Of a DNA stretch of 64,000 nt, positions 11,720 through 23,476 are shown piece by piece. The notes below the pieces were generated by a model that searched no databases, was not told where the DNA came from, and saw only the letters and a list, made by a program, of their open reading frames with translations. This DNA is from Nemertoderma westbladi (Eukaryota; Xenacoelomorpha; Nemertodermatida; Nemertodermatidae). Position numbers and translations under genes: made by a program. The DNA lies in assembly GCA_032718475.1 (NCBI GenBank), contig JAUCBJ010003366.1, positions 30,160 through 94,159 of the forward strand, given 5' to 3'. Position 1 is the stretch's first letter. Each line of letters begins with the position of its first letter.

Positions 11720-14486
11720 ATGGCCGATACAAAAACAAATAAGCATCTGGTTATAGTTCACGGCTACTCACTTATGGGGAGTGGGTCTAATGTTTATACA
11801 AGTAATGTTGCTATACAATGGAAGAAACAAGGTCACGCAGTCACTGTAGTCTGCCAGGATAACAAGGCCGACACTTACAAATGGGTGGATGAATATTACC
11901 CCACAATGGTTAGTAAATTCAGTAAGTGTGTGCTAACATGGTATACAAACAGTACAGTAGCAGTGGGTTTACTTCAAACAAATTTATCTGGCCAAGTTTG
12001 GTGTGATCATCGCTATCAACACAGCTCAGCGCAGATAAGAATAAAAATCTAAATTAAATAAAATGTATATTTCAAACAAGCAATTTCAGCCATCGCGATG
12101 CATTTGGGTGTTTTTGGGAAAGGAAGGTAGTCGAATCACTAATCACCTACCGTAAAACCATTTGGTGTGCCATTAAATCAATCAGATTGTCATTAAATCA
12201 ATCATTTATCTATAATTCATTGATCGGTCTCTAAAGCAATCCATTAACGTTCATAGTCCCCCACATTGATATAGGCTTAGGCCTACATTACTTTACCGAG
12301 GATAAAGTGGTTTTTTACCTGTTATCTTTGCATTATTATATTCAAATATTCGAGTGTGTGCATATTACAATACATACAACCTACAGTATACACTGTTGTA
12401 TTTCTATTGTTATTTAGGAATCTATACCAGCAACAGCGCCCCCCAGCGGGTCTATTCGCATTGTGGTGCCAGAAATAGACTCAGTGCTTCCTGTAGCTTA
12501 TATTTACAACACCGGAACTGAACACATCAACAAAAAAATCATGCCCGAATGTTCAGGACAGGAGTTAGAAAATTTCATCGAAAAAACAGCAGAGGCCATA
12601 CGGCGCGTTCTTATTGGTGGGTGCTATAAAATACTAGCCAATCACGTGCTGCTTGCACCAATATGCGTTTTTCGAGCTTTGTATCAATCGACAAGGAATA
12701 TTCCCATGGCTATAGTTATACACGGAACTGCAATGACGTATGTTTTAAATCATTACCCCGAGTTTAAACGCTATGCCGTAGAGCCATTGCGATGTTGCAG
12801 TCACGTGATAGCAGTCAGTTGTCACGTGGCCAACACTGTCATCGAAATGTTTTCAGAAGATATTCCTGATATTAAAGACAAGATTGAGTTTCTTAGATCT
12901 GGTATAGATGAGGATGTGTTCTGTTTGTCTAGCGAGACGTTAGCCAATCAAATGAAGAGTTGTATAGATATCATCAGCCAATCATCGTGCACCTCTGATG
13001 GTAGAAATGCAAAACGTATTACCGGTATTGAAGAAAACCACGTGATAACTAAATCCAATATCCATTCACATTTAGTTTCACTTTCGCATTTATATAATCA
13101 GAACACTGTGGACTCCGACCTCATTGGTCGTATTCCCAGCAATCTTCAACTCGATGAACCAATCATAATCTTTTTCGGAAAATTTCTCAACACAAAAGGA
13201 GTTGGGGAATTGCTCCTGGCTTTCCCTACCATTCTCGACCAATGGCCTAAAGCCAGACTGTTCCTGGTTGGTTTCGGTCCTTACAGGGAGCACATTGAGG
13301 CAATGCTAGACGCCATGGTGACTGGCGATAAGTTTCTGTTTACCGCTATCTGCCACTCCCAGGATGACAGCGGGGTAACCTTCATTGATTCACATGTATC
13401 TGTTGATAAATACTTCAGAAAAATTGGTAAGTCATCAATTATGTTATATTGGTATTTTAATTTTGGTCTATTTTACTTTATTAAAATTAAAATATTTACC
13501 AAGATTAATAATAACATCAAAAGGGTAAATTTCATATAATTATAGATACCACAATATACTGTAGTTTTTTTCTCCTAAAGAGGGGTCCTCTTCCTCTCTT
13601 ACAATAATTTCCCAAATAGAAAAAACCCTTCTTCAGTCAGGTGTTGGTTATGACGCCAGATTTAATTTACATCAACAAAACCGACATAAAAACTAAAAAT
13701 TATCAGAACTTTAGCTTAAAAATAATTATTTGTGGTATTAAAATCGGTATTTTTTCAAGGAACACTACAGTAAATACAGTATAATATTACTATATTATCA
13801 TTAAATTTAAATGCATAATTAATTATATGGGCAAGATCGCCTGATGTTAATAATATAATATATAATGTAGTATTAAAATTTTATTGTAGGCACACTTGGG
13901 AGGGAACGCGTTCTATTGACTGGTTATCTAACTCACAAGCAACTCTCTCGGCTTCTGCCTATGGCCAGTCTGGCAGTGCACCCCAGCAAGTTACCGGAAG
14001 CATTCGCTATGGTTAATGTAGAAGCAATGGCTGCCGGCGTACTGCCGTTGTGTGTGGACCATTCTGGAATATCCGACCTTCTACAGAGCATAGACGAAGT
14101 GGACGTCGAAATGGCTGACGTAATGCGAGTTCCGGTTGAAAAGGGGGGTGATTTTGGAATGATAGAATGTTCTAAACTACTCCAAGTCAGTATATTATAC
14201 AGTATGCTCCTGAATATAAATAAATAATTTAAGTTTATTCTTAGTGTCGATTGGCTGCAGTATCATCGGTTTTTAGGTTATACCGTTGAAGTTCTCCCAT
14301 TGGCTAAAATATATATTTGTTTTTTAGGTTTTACCAATAAAGGTATCCCAAGGACTTCAATATCTTTACCCCGATGGAAATTTCTTCAACCATCGACAAA
14401 GGCAGAAAGTCAGCGAAATACTTCGAAGAATTGCAATAAGGGATTGTTCTTGGCAACGGATTACCGAACAGCTGATTGAACTCTGA
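11720..14486 (+). CDS. GT4-family (GT-B fold) glycosyltransferase, four exons
   Basis: Predicted sugar transferase, probably using a nucleotide-sugar donor; acceptor unknown. Splice sites that keep phase are: exon 1 11720-11908, exon 2 12418-13426, exon 3 13890-14185, exon 4 14328-14486, giving 550 residues. The N-terminal Rossmann half has the GSGSNVYTSNVA loop near residue 20 and an IHGTAMTYVL block near 165. The C-terminal half starts at FFGKFLNTKGVGELL (about 315-329). The catalytic-region signature PEAFAMVNVEAMAAG contains the GT4 EX7E pair at E436 and E444. A GTAAGT at 11922 is an alternative donor for exon 1 but would break the phase of exon 2. The family is mostly bacterial, archaeal and plant. 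The closest name I can suggest is D-inositol-3-phosphate glycosyltransferase-like, which is only a resemblance. No signal peptide is visible, so it may be cytosolic. Confidence 0.85.
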
Positions 14487-15536
14487 CTCATTATTGCAGC
14501 GGTTTAATAGCTATTTGAATTTTTGTTTGTCAATGGCCTTGCCGACTCCTTCTCAGGTGTTTCAACTACTTAGTGATTAACCAGCGATTAAATTGTTATT
14601 GGTCAATGGGATGGGGATCACCTAATAATAAAGTCTAATCGGTGTACACGTACAGGTAGACTTTCGCGAAGCGAATGCCATCGAGTGGAAAACTCAACCC
14701 ACGAGGGCAGAATGCATGGCTTACGCTAAAGAAAATGAGTGGAAATAGAGATTTCCGTTACGTTTTTATATTGAATATATTGTTTAATTTGAAACAAAGT
14801 TTATCACGTTGGCGCAAAGTGATCTCCAGCGATAATTGGTCGCATATATATAATAATAAATTTATTATACTAATTATGCTAATTTTTTCTGATATAGCCT
14901 TGCGGCGTTTAGCGTGAGCCGGAGCATGTAAGGCGTAGCCTATATACACACACCTACTGTATATCAGAACACACGTCAGTTTCACATTTCACCTCACAAT
15001 TTAAGGCCACAAGTTTACGTTCGTTTAAATAATGTGACGCGAAAATGATGTGAAATTATTCACGTCACATTTTAAAATCACCATAACAATTAATCCAATG
15101 GCAATTGGTTTTAACATTTTATTCGCTAATAAGTTCCTTTCTGATATATCCTTAGTGTTCCTACAGTAGGCCCGAGAGTCAGACAGTAGGCCTACTGCAT
15201 CAGGCGAGACTGAAGCTTGGTAGTCCTCTATGTTTTTTTGTTAAAAAAAGTTTTCTTCGGCCATTAGCACGCCAAAAGTCTTACAACTTATTTCGATAGC
15301 GCCGTCCCCCCAGAACTGCATCCCCATAAAAAACTAGTACTCATTTAGCTACCATATACAGTAAGGATGTAAGGTAGAGATGCACACTGTCTAGTCCCTT
15401 TAAAGCATTAGTCAATAAATGAAAACTACCCAGATCATTCATAAATCATCCTGTTCTGGTAAGTGCGGCACCAACCCCTCCCCCATACCCCACAATTATA
15501 TTTTCGGTTAACATTTTCGGTCAATATCTCCCCGTT
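14487..15536. other. Glycosyltransferase 3' UTR and intergenic DNA
   Basis: The first ~150 bases are probably 3' UTR ending after AATAAA at 14627-14632. The rest is AT-rich, contains AGGCCTA palindromes near 15170-15195, and shows no gene. Confidence 0.5.
14627..14632 (+). terminator. Candidate poly(A) signal of the glycosyltransferase gene
   Basis: AATAAA lies 141 bases after the predicted stop codon on the coding strand. No earlier canonical hexamer is seen after the stop, which makes it the natural cleavage signal. Confidence 0.55.
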
Positions 15537-15586
15537 CACTACTACTACTACTACTAGGATCGGCATGCTGAATTGCAGCTGCATTT

Positions 15587-16183
15587 TTAAGAATGCTGTG
15601 CCGGCTTGTCAACAAAATTGCACCGCCACAACTCCCTATCACCCATGACATTTGCTAGATCATCCGCATCTTTAAGGCCAGTGTCCTCCAAGATGCGTCT
15701 CAAGAATGTCATGGGCTGTCCACCATGCTTATTCACTCCATGAGGCTGCCAAAGTACAAGATTATGCACTGGCTGGTCCTCACGGCGAAAGCAATGTCCT
15801 GCAAAGCGGAGGCGATTTTGTTCTAGTGTCAAGCTTGGGGGAACCAATGAGACACCTCCAATGTTATATAGTGTCTGGTTGGAGATGTGTGCATTGTACT
15901 TGACACAATGAACCCGGCGTAGCATTCTTGTGAATGTGCCATCCAGAGATTTGGTGTCCTCAGCAGTTAGAGCCCAGCATGGACTCCCGTAGAGGAATAC
16001 TGTAACTACTGCTGCTCTAAATAATCGGACCTTAAGTTTCCGATTAATTCTCGGTGACTTCCAAATCCTGGAAAGCCTATTCAAGGCTGCCCATGCCTTT
16101 CCCTTACGTATTCGAAGCCTCACCTGACTTCCGGATCCATGATCCCAGGTAACAGAAGTCGTCCACATGCTCAAGCATACCAT
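15587..16183 (-). pseudogene. LINE C-terminal region
   Basis: Continuation of the RT frame after a frameshift near 16150. Features are the thumb block AALNRLSRIWKSPRINRKLK, FLYGSPCWALT (equivalent to the 'LYGSETW' block), RLRFAGHCFRRED and a 'GGQPMTFLRRILEDTGL' block before the stop. These are typical of RTE-like and related LINE C-termini. The terminal 3' microsatellite follows about 30 bases further. Confidence 0.8.
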
Positions 16184-17195
16184 CCTTTGAGCTTATGCTC
16201 ATCCGATCAGAGACTTGCTGAGGACTTTCAAGGTTAACTGTCAGAATTTTGGTCTTTCTGGAGTTAATAAAAAGACCAACACTAGAAGCAGCATGTTCTA
16301 ATGAGCTGAGGAGCCGTTGGGCTCCCTCTAATGATTCTGAGAGTACTCCTAAGTCATCAGCAAAGTCTAGATCAGTTAGGTACTTGGCAGGATTTCCTCG
16401 ACTTCTGGAGCCAGTAGGTGGAGTTATCATCACCCCATCATCATTATAATGATCTAAGGACATGCGTAGAACATAGTCAACCACAATAATGAACAAGAAT
16501 GGTGCAAGTGTGTCTCCTTGGAGGACGCCCCATAACACTTCAAATGGTTCAGTGTCACCGTCAACAGTAGACACAAATGTTGTCGAACCATCATATACTG
16601 ATCTGATTGCTGCAATAATTTCATCAGGAATCCCATATAATGAAAGTATGCTGAACATACGTGAGCGAGAGACTGAATCAAAGGCCTTGAAGAAGTCAAC
16701 AAAGATAACAGCCAGATGCCTGTCTTTCTTTTTTGATAACTCTTCAATTATCCTTCTAAGTGCCAAAATGGGCTCCATGGTCCCACGACCTTTACGGAAC
16801 CCATTCTGATTTCCACGGAGCAGTCTCTCAATGGGATCCCTGATGCGATTTAATAGAATCCTATTGTATAGCTTTGCAGCAATCGAGATCAATGAGATTC
16901 CCCGAAAAGAACCATAGAGTGTTAGGTTGCCCTTCTTGGGAACTGGCACCAACTTATTTGTTTTCATTTCTTGTGGGACTCTTGTTGTTCGGTACATGTC
17001 TACTATGATGGGATAGATGAGCTTTAAACACTCAGGTATTTTAAAGACCTCAGGGGGAACACCATCTACTCCACTGGCACGATTGGTCTTAATGCTCTTT
17101 GCAGCAGCCTTCACTTCTGCAAAGGAGATATCGCCAATGGGAATATCTGGGAGTACAGACTCAGACACTTTTACTTCTATAAAGTTATCAGGCAA
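16104..17195 (-). pseudogene. LINE reverse transcriptase domain
   Basis: The RT domain copies the element RNA at the nicked target. Motifs in order: KTNRASGVDGVPPEVFK (38-52), NQNGFRKGRGTMEPI (129-143), motif A VIFVDFFKAFDSV with the catalytic Asp at 167, GVLQGDTLAPFLFII (223-237) and motif C LDFADDLG with the catalytic pair at 280-281. The frame passes into the thumb at VDDFCYLGSWIRKSGEA and then shifts. The C-terminal part continues at 15587-16183. Confidence 0.88.
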
Positions 17196-17461
17196 TACCC
17201 TGTCATTATTGAGGAGCTTTTCAAAGTGGGCTTTCCAACCATTGAGGCGGGTGATTCAGCCTTAACCTTGGTGGTTGGTTGGCTTTTCCGCCCAGTAAGC
17301 AGATTGATCGATTTCCATGCCTGGGATGATTGCCTGCTGTCGTCAGCATCATTGATGGCATCAACCTGTTGGTTTATTAGCTCCTGTAGATTAGCAGAGT
17401 ACTGCCTGCAGAGAGGACCAGTCATGCCGCGGCAAGGCAGATTTCGTTGTTCTGCTAGCAC
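17177..17461 (-). pseudogene. LINE linker between endonuclease and RT (shifted frame)
   Basis: A short frame that overlaps the end of the endonuclease frame and the start of the RT frame. It carries the connector typical of these polyproteins (SSQAWKSINLLTGRKSQP resembles the 'W..in.ltgrks' block before RT). It shows where two frameshifts fall in the copy. No catalytic function of its own. Confidence 0.65.
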
Positions 17462-18602
17462 GCAGACTAAGTCTTACCTTGGCCACAATAAGGCGGTGAT
17501 CACTGGAGAAGGGTCGAAGTGTAAATGCATTACAGTCTTGTATAGAGCTCCTGTATTTCCTACGAAACAGAATATGGTCTATCTGGGACTTGTGACCACT
17601 GGGTCCACTATGAGTCCATAGCTTTCCAGTTCGCTTCTTGAACTGGGTTCCAGCCGAAAACAATCCATTTCCAGAGATAAAATCCTGAAGATGGACAGAA
17701 TTTCGGTTAACACTATTGCTATAGACCCAGGGCGATGTAGGTGATTGATGCAGACTTGCATTAAAGTCTCCCAGGAATGTTAAGAATGCATGCTGATCCA
17801 CTCCATCAGTAGCTGCTTGTAGATTGTGGTAGAAATTTTCCACCTCCTCTACAGGGGCAACACTAGTTGGAGAGTAGCACACAATCAGAACCACCTTAGG
17901 AAACTTCTTAGCCAGTCTTCCAGAACATGAGAAGTGGCAACGGATGATGCGGTTAGAGATTTGGTCTATTTTGTCCAATGCTGCATGTGCAGTTGGATTC
18001 ATCAATAGACCAATTCCACCATTGCCACTATCATCTGCTGACGCGAGGGCGAGTCGCCAACCGCCCCCCATGTCCTTAATCAGAACCTCATCAGTCTGTC
18101 CAGTCTGCATTCGGTGCTCTTGAACACCCACTGCGCTAAGAGAAAGCTTATCTCCCAAGGCAGTCAGCTCACCTTGTCGCATTGGGGACCCGAGTGTTAG
18201 GGTGTTTACTGAGGCTAGTCTTGTGACTTGCCTCAGATTCACCAATGGCTTTGTTGGTCGGGGTGGGACATGAGAGTAACCTCCAACTCCTGAATCCCTC
18301 TCCCCATCACAATCTGGCCTTCCTGGTGACCCAGGGTTTGGGCCAGAAAGGTCATCAGGAAAGGGACTCAAAGAATTGTTGGCTGCTCTCTCTCCAGTAG
18401 GGGGTGAGACAGGCAGCCGGTCAGGAGTTAACTGACGCCTGTGAGGCCGATTGTGTCCAGTAATTCCACTGGCCTCTAGTGGCCGGACCTCCGCATTGCT
18501 AATGTAATCCATAGTGGGGGTTGGGGGGTGCTTTTTTGCCGAGTCAGCTCTCGGGGCAAATACCACACCCTGGTTTGCCATTCCACAGGGTGGGTGTCGC
18601 AA
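17391..18602 (-). pseudogene. LINE apurinic-like endonuclease domain
   Basis: This is the N-terminal part of the RTE-like polyprotein. A Pro-rich leader (residues 1-120) precedes an exonuclease-endonuclease-phosphatase fold domain of about 125-385 that nicks target DNA to prime reverse transcription. Visible catalytic elements are E162 in GVQEHR, D279 and N281 in GDFNA, D342 in SQIDHILF, and the terminal SDHR at 367-370. The catalytic residues are all present, so decay is by frameshift rather than by active-site loss. The frame ends shortly after the domain. The following linker continues in another frame (17177-17461). Confidence 0.85.
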
Positions 18603-19051
18603 TGGAGTCAGATATGAGGCCCATCACCCATATCTACTCTGGCGCACATGACCCACCATTGGCTGTTGCAGCTCATCTGCTGGGTCATGCCCTGTACCCT
18701 TGCTGCCAGGTGCAGGTCGCAGTGAAGTGCTCTCAGAGTGGACATGAGAACACTCTACTCCTGACCAGCCATTGGTAGATCACCATCTGCCTGGTCAGGC
18801 CATATACCCCTGCAGCCAAGTATATGGGTCCTTAATCCAGGACCAAGGGCGTCCTTATCCCAGAACGAAGGGGTCCTAGTTACAGGACCAGATTTGCCCT
18901 AGTAAGAGGGTCTATGCAGCTACAGGTGGCACCTCCTTTATGCTGCATGGAGGTGGCAAGTTTTCTTGATCAATGACCTAGAATGCCTGACCTGACCTAA
19001 CCTGACCTGACCGTTCACTACCCTGGCCGATAAGTAATTGAACAAATGTAC

Positions 19052-20322
19052 TGTACGCGCTTTTGAAGACCTTTAGCAGTTTAACCTGCCAAAATTTATA
19101 TGTCTTTTGATTTATAAATATACTTTAGAAGATGACAAATATTTAATACCAATAAACATAACATTAGCAGAAGCCAGCCTAGTGCGCGTCCATTCACCCG
19201 CTGGATAATCCCGGGAGACTGGATTCTGTCGGCTTAGATTATTATTGCAGTGAAGCTTACGGTATTGTATTATTCGATTGATCATTAATAATTAATTTCT
19301 GACTAATATTATTCACTTTCGGGAAATATTAACAGTTCCTTTTAGGACGTGGCGCTCTATCTAAGTAAACAGAGATATGACTTATACTAATCACAACGGT
19401 AAGTCGGTAAGGCTTATGATTCACGTATGAGGCGCATTCTTTAGGAAATGCTTAGTTATCAGCCACAATCATGTACACTACCGGTAACGCACAATACTGC
19501 TCACTAATTTGCCGACCGTCAATGAATTTTATCATATATAAAGAGAATAGCAACGGACTCATGTAGGGCTTATCAAATAGCATTAAATTCAATACACACC
19601 ACAATAATATAAGTCGCAATCGCTATATATATAACCCGCCTCTCTAACCTGTAGTGTATCAAGAAAATTGGGAAATTTGGGTTCTTTATAAATGTTCTCC
19701 AAATAATATTCAATCCACTGATATAAGATATGACAACAGTAAAACATTAAGACGGTAGGTTAAGATATGATATGAACAGATATGTACAGCGATATGCACT
19801 GATATGGACCGATATGTGAGTTGTTATGAACCGATAACAGTCATACGCTCTATAATCTTAAGCCTACTAATGTTTCTTTCTAGAGCCGTTGTTTCTGGCT
19901 TAGACAGCAATAACAACAAAGTATCAGTAAAAAACTGTAAGACTGAACAATCCCAGTATGATCGGCTCAAAGCTCCACATCGACAGAGAGAATCGCTCTG
20001 ATTGGCTGAAGCCAAACAAAGAACCATGCGTCCAATGGCTGTTTCCATTTAAGCAACCAGCTGTTAGATGTCGTAATCTGAATCATCACGGCTAAGCTGT
20101 GTAAAAGTATTTGCCGTATTGCGGGTTTTTTGCCTTACCATGTCCGCTAAAACACGTATATAGCAGAATGACTTTTATGTCCGTTAAAACACCTGTAACG
20201 GTACCTTGCGGGCGAGGGGAATATATATACAGTTAGAGAACCTTTTTAGAGTATTCCAGCGCCTGGGGGGAAACTGGATTGCGAAGCAAAGGGGCCAGTT
20301 ATATCCCACAGAAGCTTTTACA
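19052..20322 (-). repeat. 3' LTR of the BEL/Pao element
   Basis: Partner of the LTR at 30009-31279, same length and apparently the same sequence. On the coding strand it follows a short purine-rich GGGAGCGG directly before the LTR's TG, a weak polypurine tract. The flank outside ends ATGTAC, which recurs two bases away from the other LTR edge rather than next to it. Confidence 0.92.
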
Positions 20323-20400
20323 CCGCTCCCAGAAAATGGGATTTGAGTCTATAAAATATACAAAATCACAGTTTCTAATATACGTAAATACTCTAAACAG

Positions 20401-21849
20401 TTAGTCTTTCTTGCGCGGACGGCGTTTACGCAGTTTTTTAAAGCTAGCCAGAGTCCTTTTCTCTTTGGGGCGAGCCACTTTACAAGGAGGGCTATAACTC
20501 CTGGGTGAAGGGTGCAATATGATTGCATCAGAGGGTGTAGGATTATGGTCGGTGTATCCGTCAGTCGAAGTACCGGGTTGATTGACATCAACGTCAGGTG
20601 AGAGGGGTCTAACGGCTTTGAGAGCTCGTTTCAAGACAGCCGCTCTTACGGGTCCTTTACGAGTGGTCTGAACGAGGGCCGTGGGTGGACCATAGGCAGT
20701 TAGAAACCTCCGGGGTTTAATGGTCCTTTCCAACTCGCGTTCGCGGGCTCGGTATTCGTAAGGCCGTCGATATACTTCCTGTAACTCGGGGTGTGAGTTA
20801 ACAAATAAGTCTCCATAGTCCGGATCCTGACGGATATAATTGATTAAGTTATAGGAATGAAGGTCGCTAGGATTAACACTCCTGAGAAATTTGTGTACGA
20901 ACTTGGTTGAAATACATTCTCCGACGCGCTTCAGTAGTTCGTAACTCGATATGCGTGATTTCTGTTCGACAGAAGCGAATAGATAAGGATGGAACGCATA
21001 AACTCCTTCGTAAGCGCGTCCGGGATAATAGCGATGGCGCGAATCACAATGTAAATCAGCGTTCGCTTCCCAAGCTCTGATGTAACGCAGTATGATCATT
21101 TCATCTACGCTTTCCAAATCGTGATTAAAAGGGCAGTCGAAACTAGCATGTCCCTTTAGTTGACAATGGTGACATTGAGTCATAAATTGAGGGCAAACCG
21201 CAAAAATATGCAAATTATTAAATCTGCACTACGCGCAATAAATTTCCATCGCCGGTTGTTCGTGGAAATAGGAACAGCGGACGTTTGTGTCCATGGGCGT
21301 AACATGGTCTCTCGATGCGCATAACCGACAACGTTGCCGAGAAACACAGTTGGCATGGCGATAATTGTACGCAGTGAGACACTGTGGACCTCGATACCAT
21401 TCTAGGATATAATCGTTGTCGCTGTTCCGGGCGCGATAGGCTGAATCTCCTCAGATTCTAGACATATTGGTTCGTCTTCCCAGTCTGTTACGAATAGAAT
21501 TTTCGTGATCTATTCTCGGTTTATCGTTACGACTCCGCTGGGTATGATATTTAAATAGAACCATTTCCCTTTCGGTGTCTACATCGTCCGTATCATGTAA
21601 ATCGATAGGATGGCCGGTAGTTAGGAAGTCCATATACGTATCGTTACGATTCGTATAGCGAGTGGTGAATTTTCGATAGTCCAATTCACGCGCAAGTTGC
21701 TCTTGGGACATCGGCGGTTCGATATAACGACCATCGTCCTCCGTAATGGTTGGATCGGCTTCACCGCGTATTAAGCTATCCACAAATGCTTGTAAAGGTA
21801 GAGTATATCGCTCCCTAATACCAAGATCATCTTCTATCAACTCCGTCAT
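20401..21849 (-). CDS. Cys/His-rich 3' reading frame of the BEL/Pao element, two in-frame stops
   Basis: Not recognised. One frame of 483 codons runs from ATG 21849 to a stop at 20401, broken only by TGA (21451-21453) and TAG (21229-21231). Coding character continues across both stops. The middle segment, between the stops, is rich in Cys and His (C-x2-C-x4-H-x9-C). Just after the second stop comes a canonical zinc knuckle CHHCQLKGHASFDC. The last segment also has a Tyr/Arg-rich middle and a strongly basic tail (KKLRKRRPRKKD). No signal peptide or membrane segment is seen, so it is not an envelope protein. It occupies the place after the deleted pol. It could be a nucleic-acid-binding accessory protein made by readthrough, or a decayed gene. 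As separate ORFs, only 21451-21849 and 20401-21213 have their own ATG. Confidence 0.55.
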
Positions 21850-23476
21850 ATCTGCTATCTGAGTTTATTAATATCAAATAAGTTTATATTTAGGCGAGCG
21901 GGCGTCGCTGCCTACTTCTCTTTGTCCCCGGACAGTGGGATTCTCAGCGCCGATGTACCGTTGTCGCGGTGTTTACGCCAACATGTAGCAACAGTACGAC
22001 AACGATAACCGGCACAAGTCACTCCACTGTCCGTCCCAAAGGCTTGAATCCACTTTAGGTTCTTTCTATAGGAGAGTTGGGTTACTTTCACAATTGCGAC
22101 TAGCTACTGTAAACACACCTTAGCAGTAACATTCACCTACAAACGCACAAATTCCACACAACTGTCACCAATTGTACACATACAGGCCATTTGTCCGTTA
22201 GTCAGTGCCTTCCAGAATGTCACGTTATTACTGTGTATCCTTGGATACTAACAGTGTGCTATATTCTCTATGCTATGCAATGGGACAAGCTTTCTATTGT
22301 TCTTTTAACTTGCTTCTAATTCTAGCGTGGGTGTTGCTATGGTGACATTATGGAATGCTAGCGGTAGAATTAGGGCAACTCCCATGCACACAGATCTGGG
22401 ATGCTATTTAATAATAATTCTTTAATTGTCAATATCCTCTTTATGCATGATTTTATTAATTTTATCGGCTATTGACTATATGTTGGAGATTCTCGCACTC
22501 TAATACACTCAATAGGATGAATCTCCGCTCCCATGATCTATTAATTAATGGAATTTTGGGAATGTTATAAATTGTACAAAATGACAATTTATGAAATTCA
22601 TTTAAAAATATGAATTTAAATTTATTCCCGTGAATTTTATTATTTGATGTTAAAATTGACATAAGTTGATTCCAGAGCAGGTCTGGGGACATAGGATCCT
22701 TAATTCTATGAGATTGTCTTTTAAGAATATCGGTAAGTGCTGCGATATCTTAATTGACTAGAAATTTTAAAGGATCTGAATTTTACAGATTTTACTAAAT
22801 ATTAAATTAATATTTAAGATGGGCACCGATTTATTCCAGAGCTAATCTGGGGACGTTAACCACTGATTCTAGAATTTTGTCTTTCAAGTATATCGGTGGG
22901 TGCCGCGATATCTTAATCGACTAGAATTACAGATGGTCAAAAGTTTAACAGATTTATTTGCGTTTTACGCTACTGTTATATGGACATCACGCTACTATAT
23001 GTATTATTTAATATAAGGTAGAAGAGCAATATCGCACGAAGCAATGTCAGTGTGAAGAGGCAAGTCGTTTCCAAGGTCTACCCAGAGCTTGGTTTAGCCG
23101 AGACACGAGGATCTGAACTTTGCATTCCTAATACTCTGCCTACCAATAATACTTGAATATAGTAGGAGCTTTATTGTACTTTAATAAGTACGGACATTTC
23201 ATCTTACTGTAGTTACGTATTTATAATATGATACGGACAGTAAGGAAAGAGAAAAATAATTATTTCTCGCCGTCGCACTAAATATATATTATAAGTAATT
23301 ACATACGTAATAAACACTAATATATTGCACTAATCTACTAAATAATCACTAAAATAACATTCTACTAACTAAAATTAAAGAAAACGATTATAATAAAATT
23401 ACATAATAATACATACATAAATATAAAATAAAAACAAATATAAAATGATATAGTCACACGCCCACTCCATATGTTA
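21850..23476 (-). other. Non-coding stretch inside the BEL/Pao element
   Basis: About 1.6 kb between ORF2 and the 3' frame with no supported coding sequence. It holds the approximately 95-base direct duplication described separately. The rest is AT-rich with short ORFs only. In a complete relative this interval would be expected to hold integrase and the end of pol. Confidence 0.6.
22664..22935. repeat. Imperfect ~95-bp direct duplication inside the BEL/Pao element
   Basis: Two diverged copies, about 22664-22762 and 22835-22935. Each runs from ATTCCAGAGC, through TCTGGGGAC, to a GCGATATCTTAAT-GACTAGAA end. The offset is about 170 bases. The longest shared blocks are at the two ends, with indels between. 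Confidence 0.7.

Larger units (their letters stand above)
15537..19012 (-). mobile_element. RTE-like LINE, near full length but frameshifted
   Basis: One LINE copy on the minus strand. Its 5' side (right) begins near 19012 with a short pentamer array (CCTGA/CCTAA units, 18986-19012 on the plus strand), followed by a leader, an endonuclease frame, an RT frame and a C-terminal frame. The 3' end (left) stops in a TAG trinucleotide array at about 15537-15556, as expected for RTE-type LINEs, which end in short 3' repeats rather than poly(A). At least three frame changes (near 17400, 17190 and 16150) separate otherwise stop-free blocks. The copy is therefore inactive but not old. It ends about 40 bases from the BEL/Pao LTR. 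Confidence 0.85.

Noticed and set aside
11922-11927. GTAAGT as the donor of glycosyltransferase exon 1
   Set aside because: It would give phase 1, while the exon 2 acceptor at 12418 needs phase 0; the GTTAGT at 11909 fits.
19804-20048. Small ORFs inside the left LTR (and the same at 30761-31005) as genes
   Set aside because: They are identical because the LTRs are identical. They are short, on both strands, and lack any recognisable domain.
20401-21849. Envelope gene in the BEL/Pao element
   Set aside because: The position would fit, but there is no signal peptide, transmembrane segment or cleavage site; zinc knuckles and a basic tail point elsewhere.
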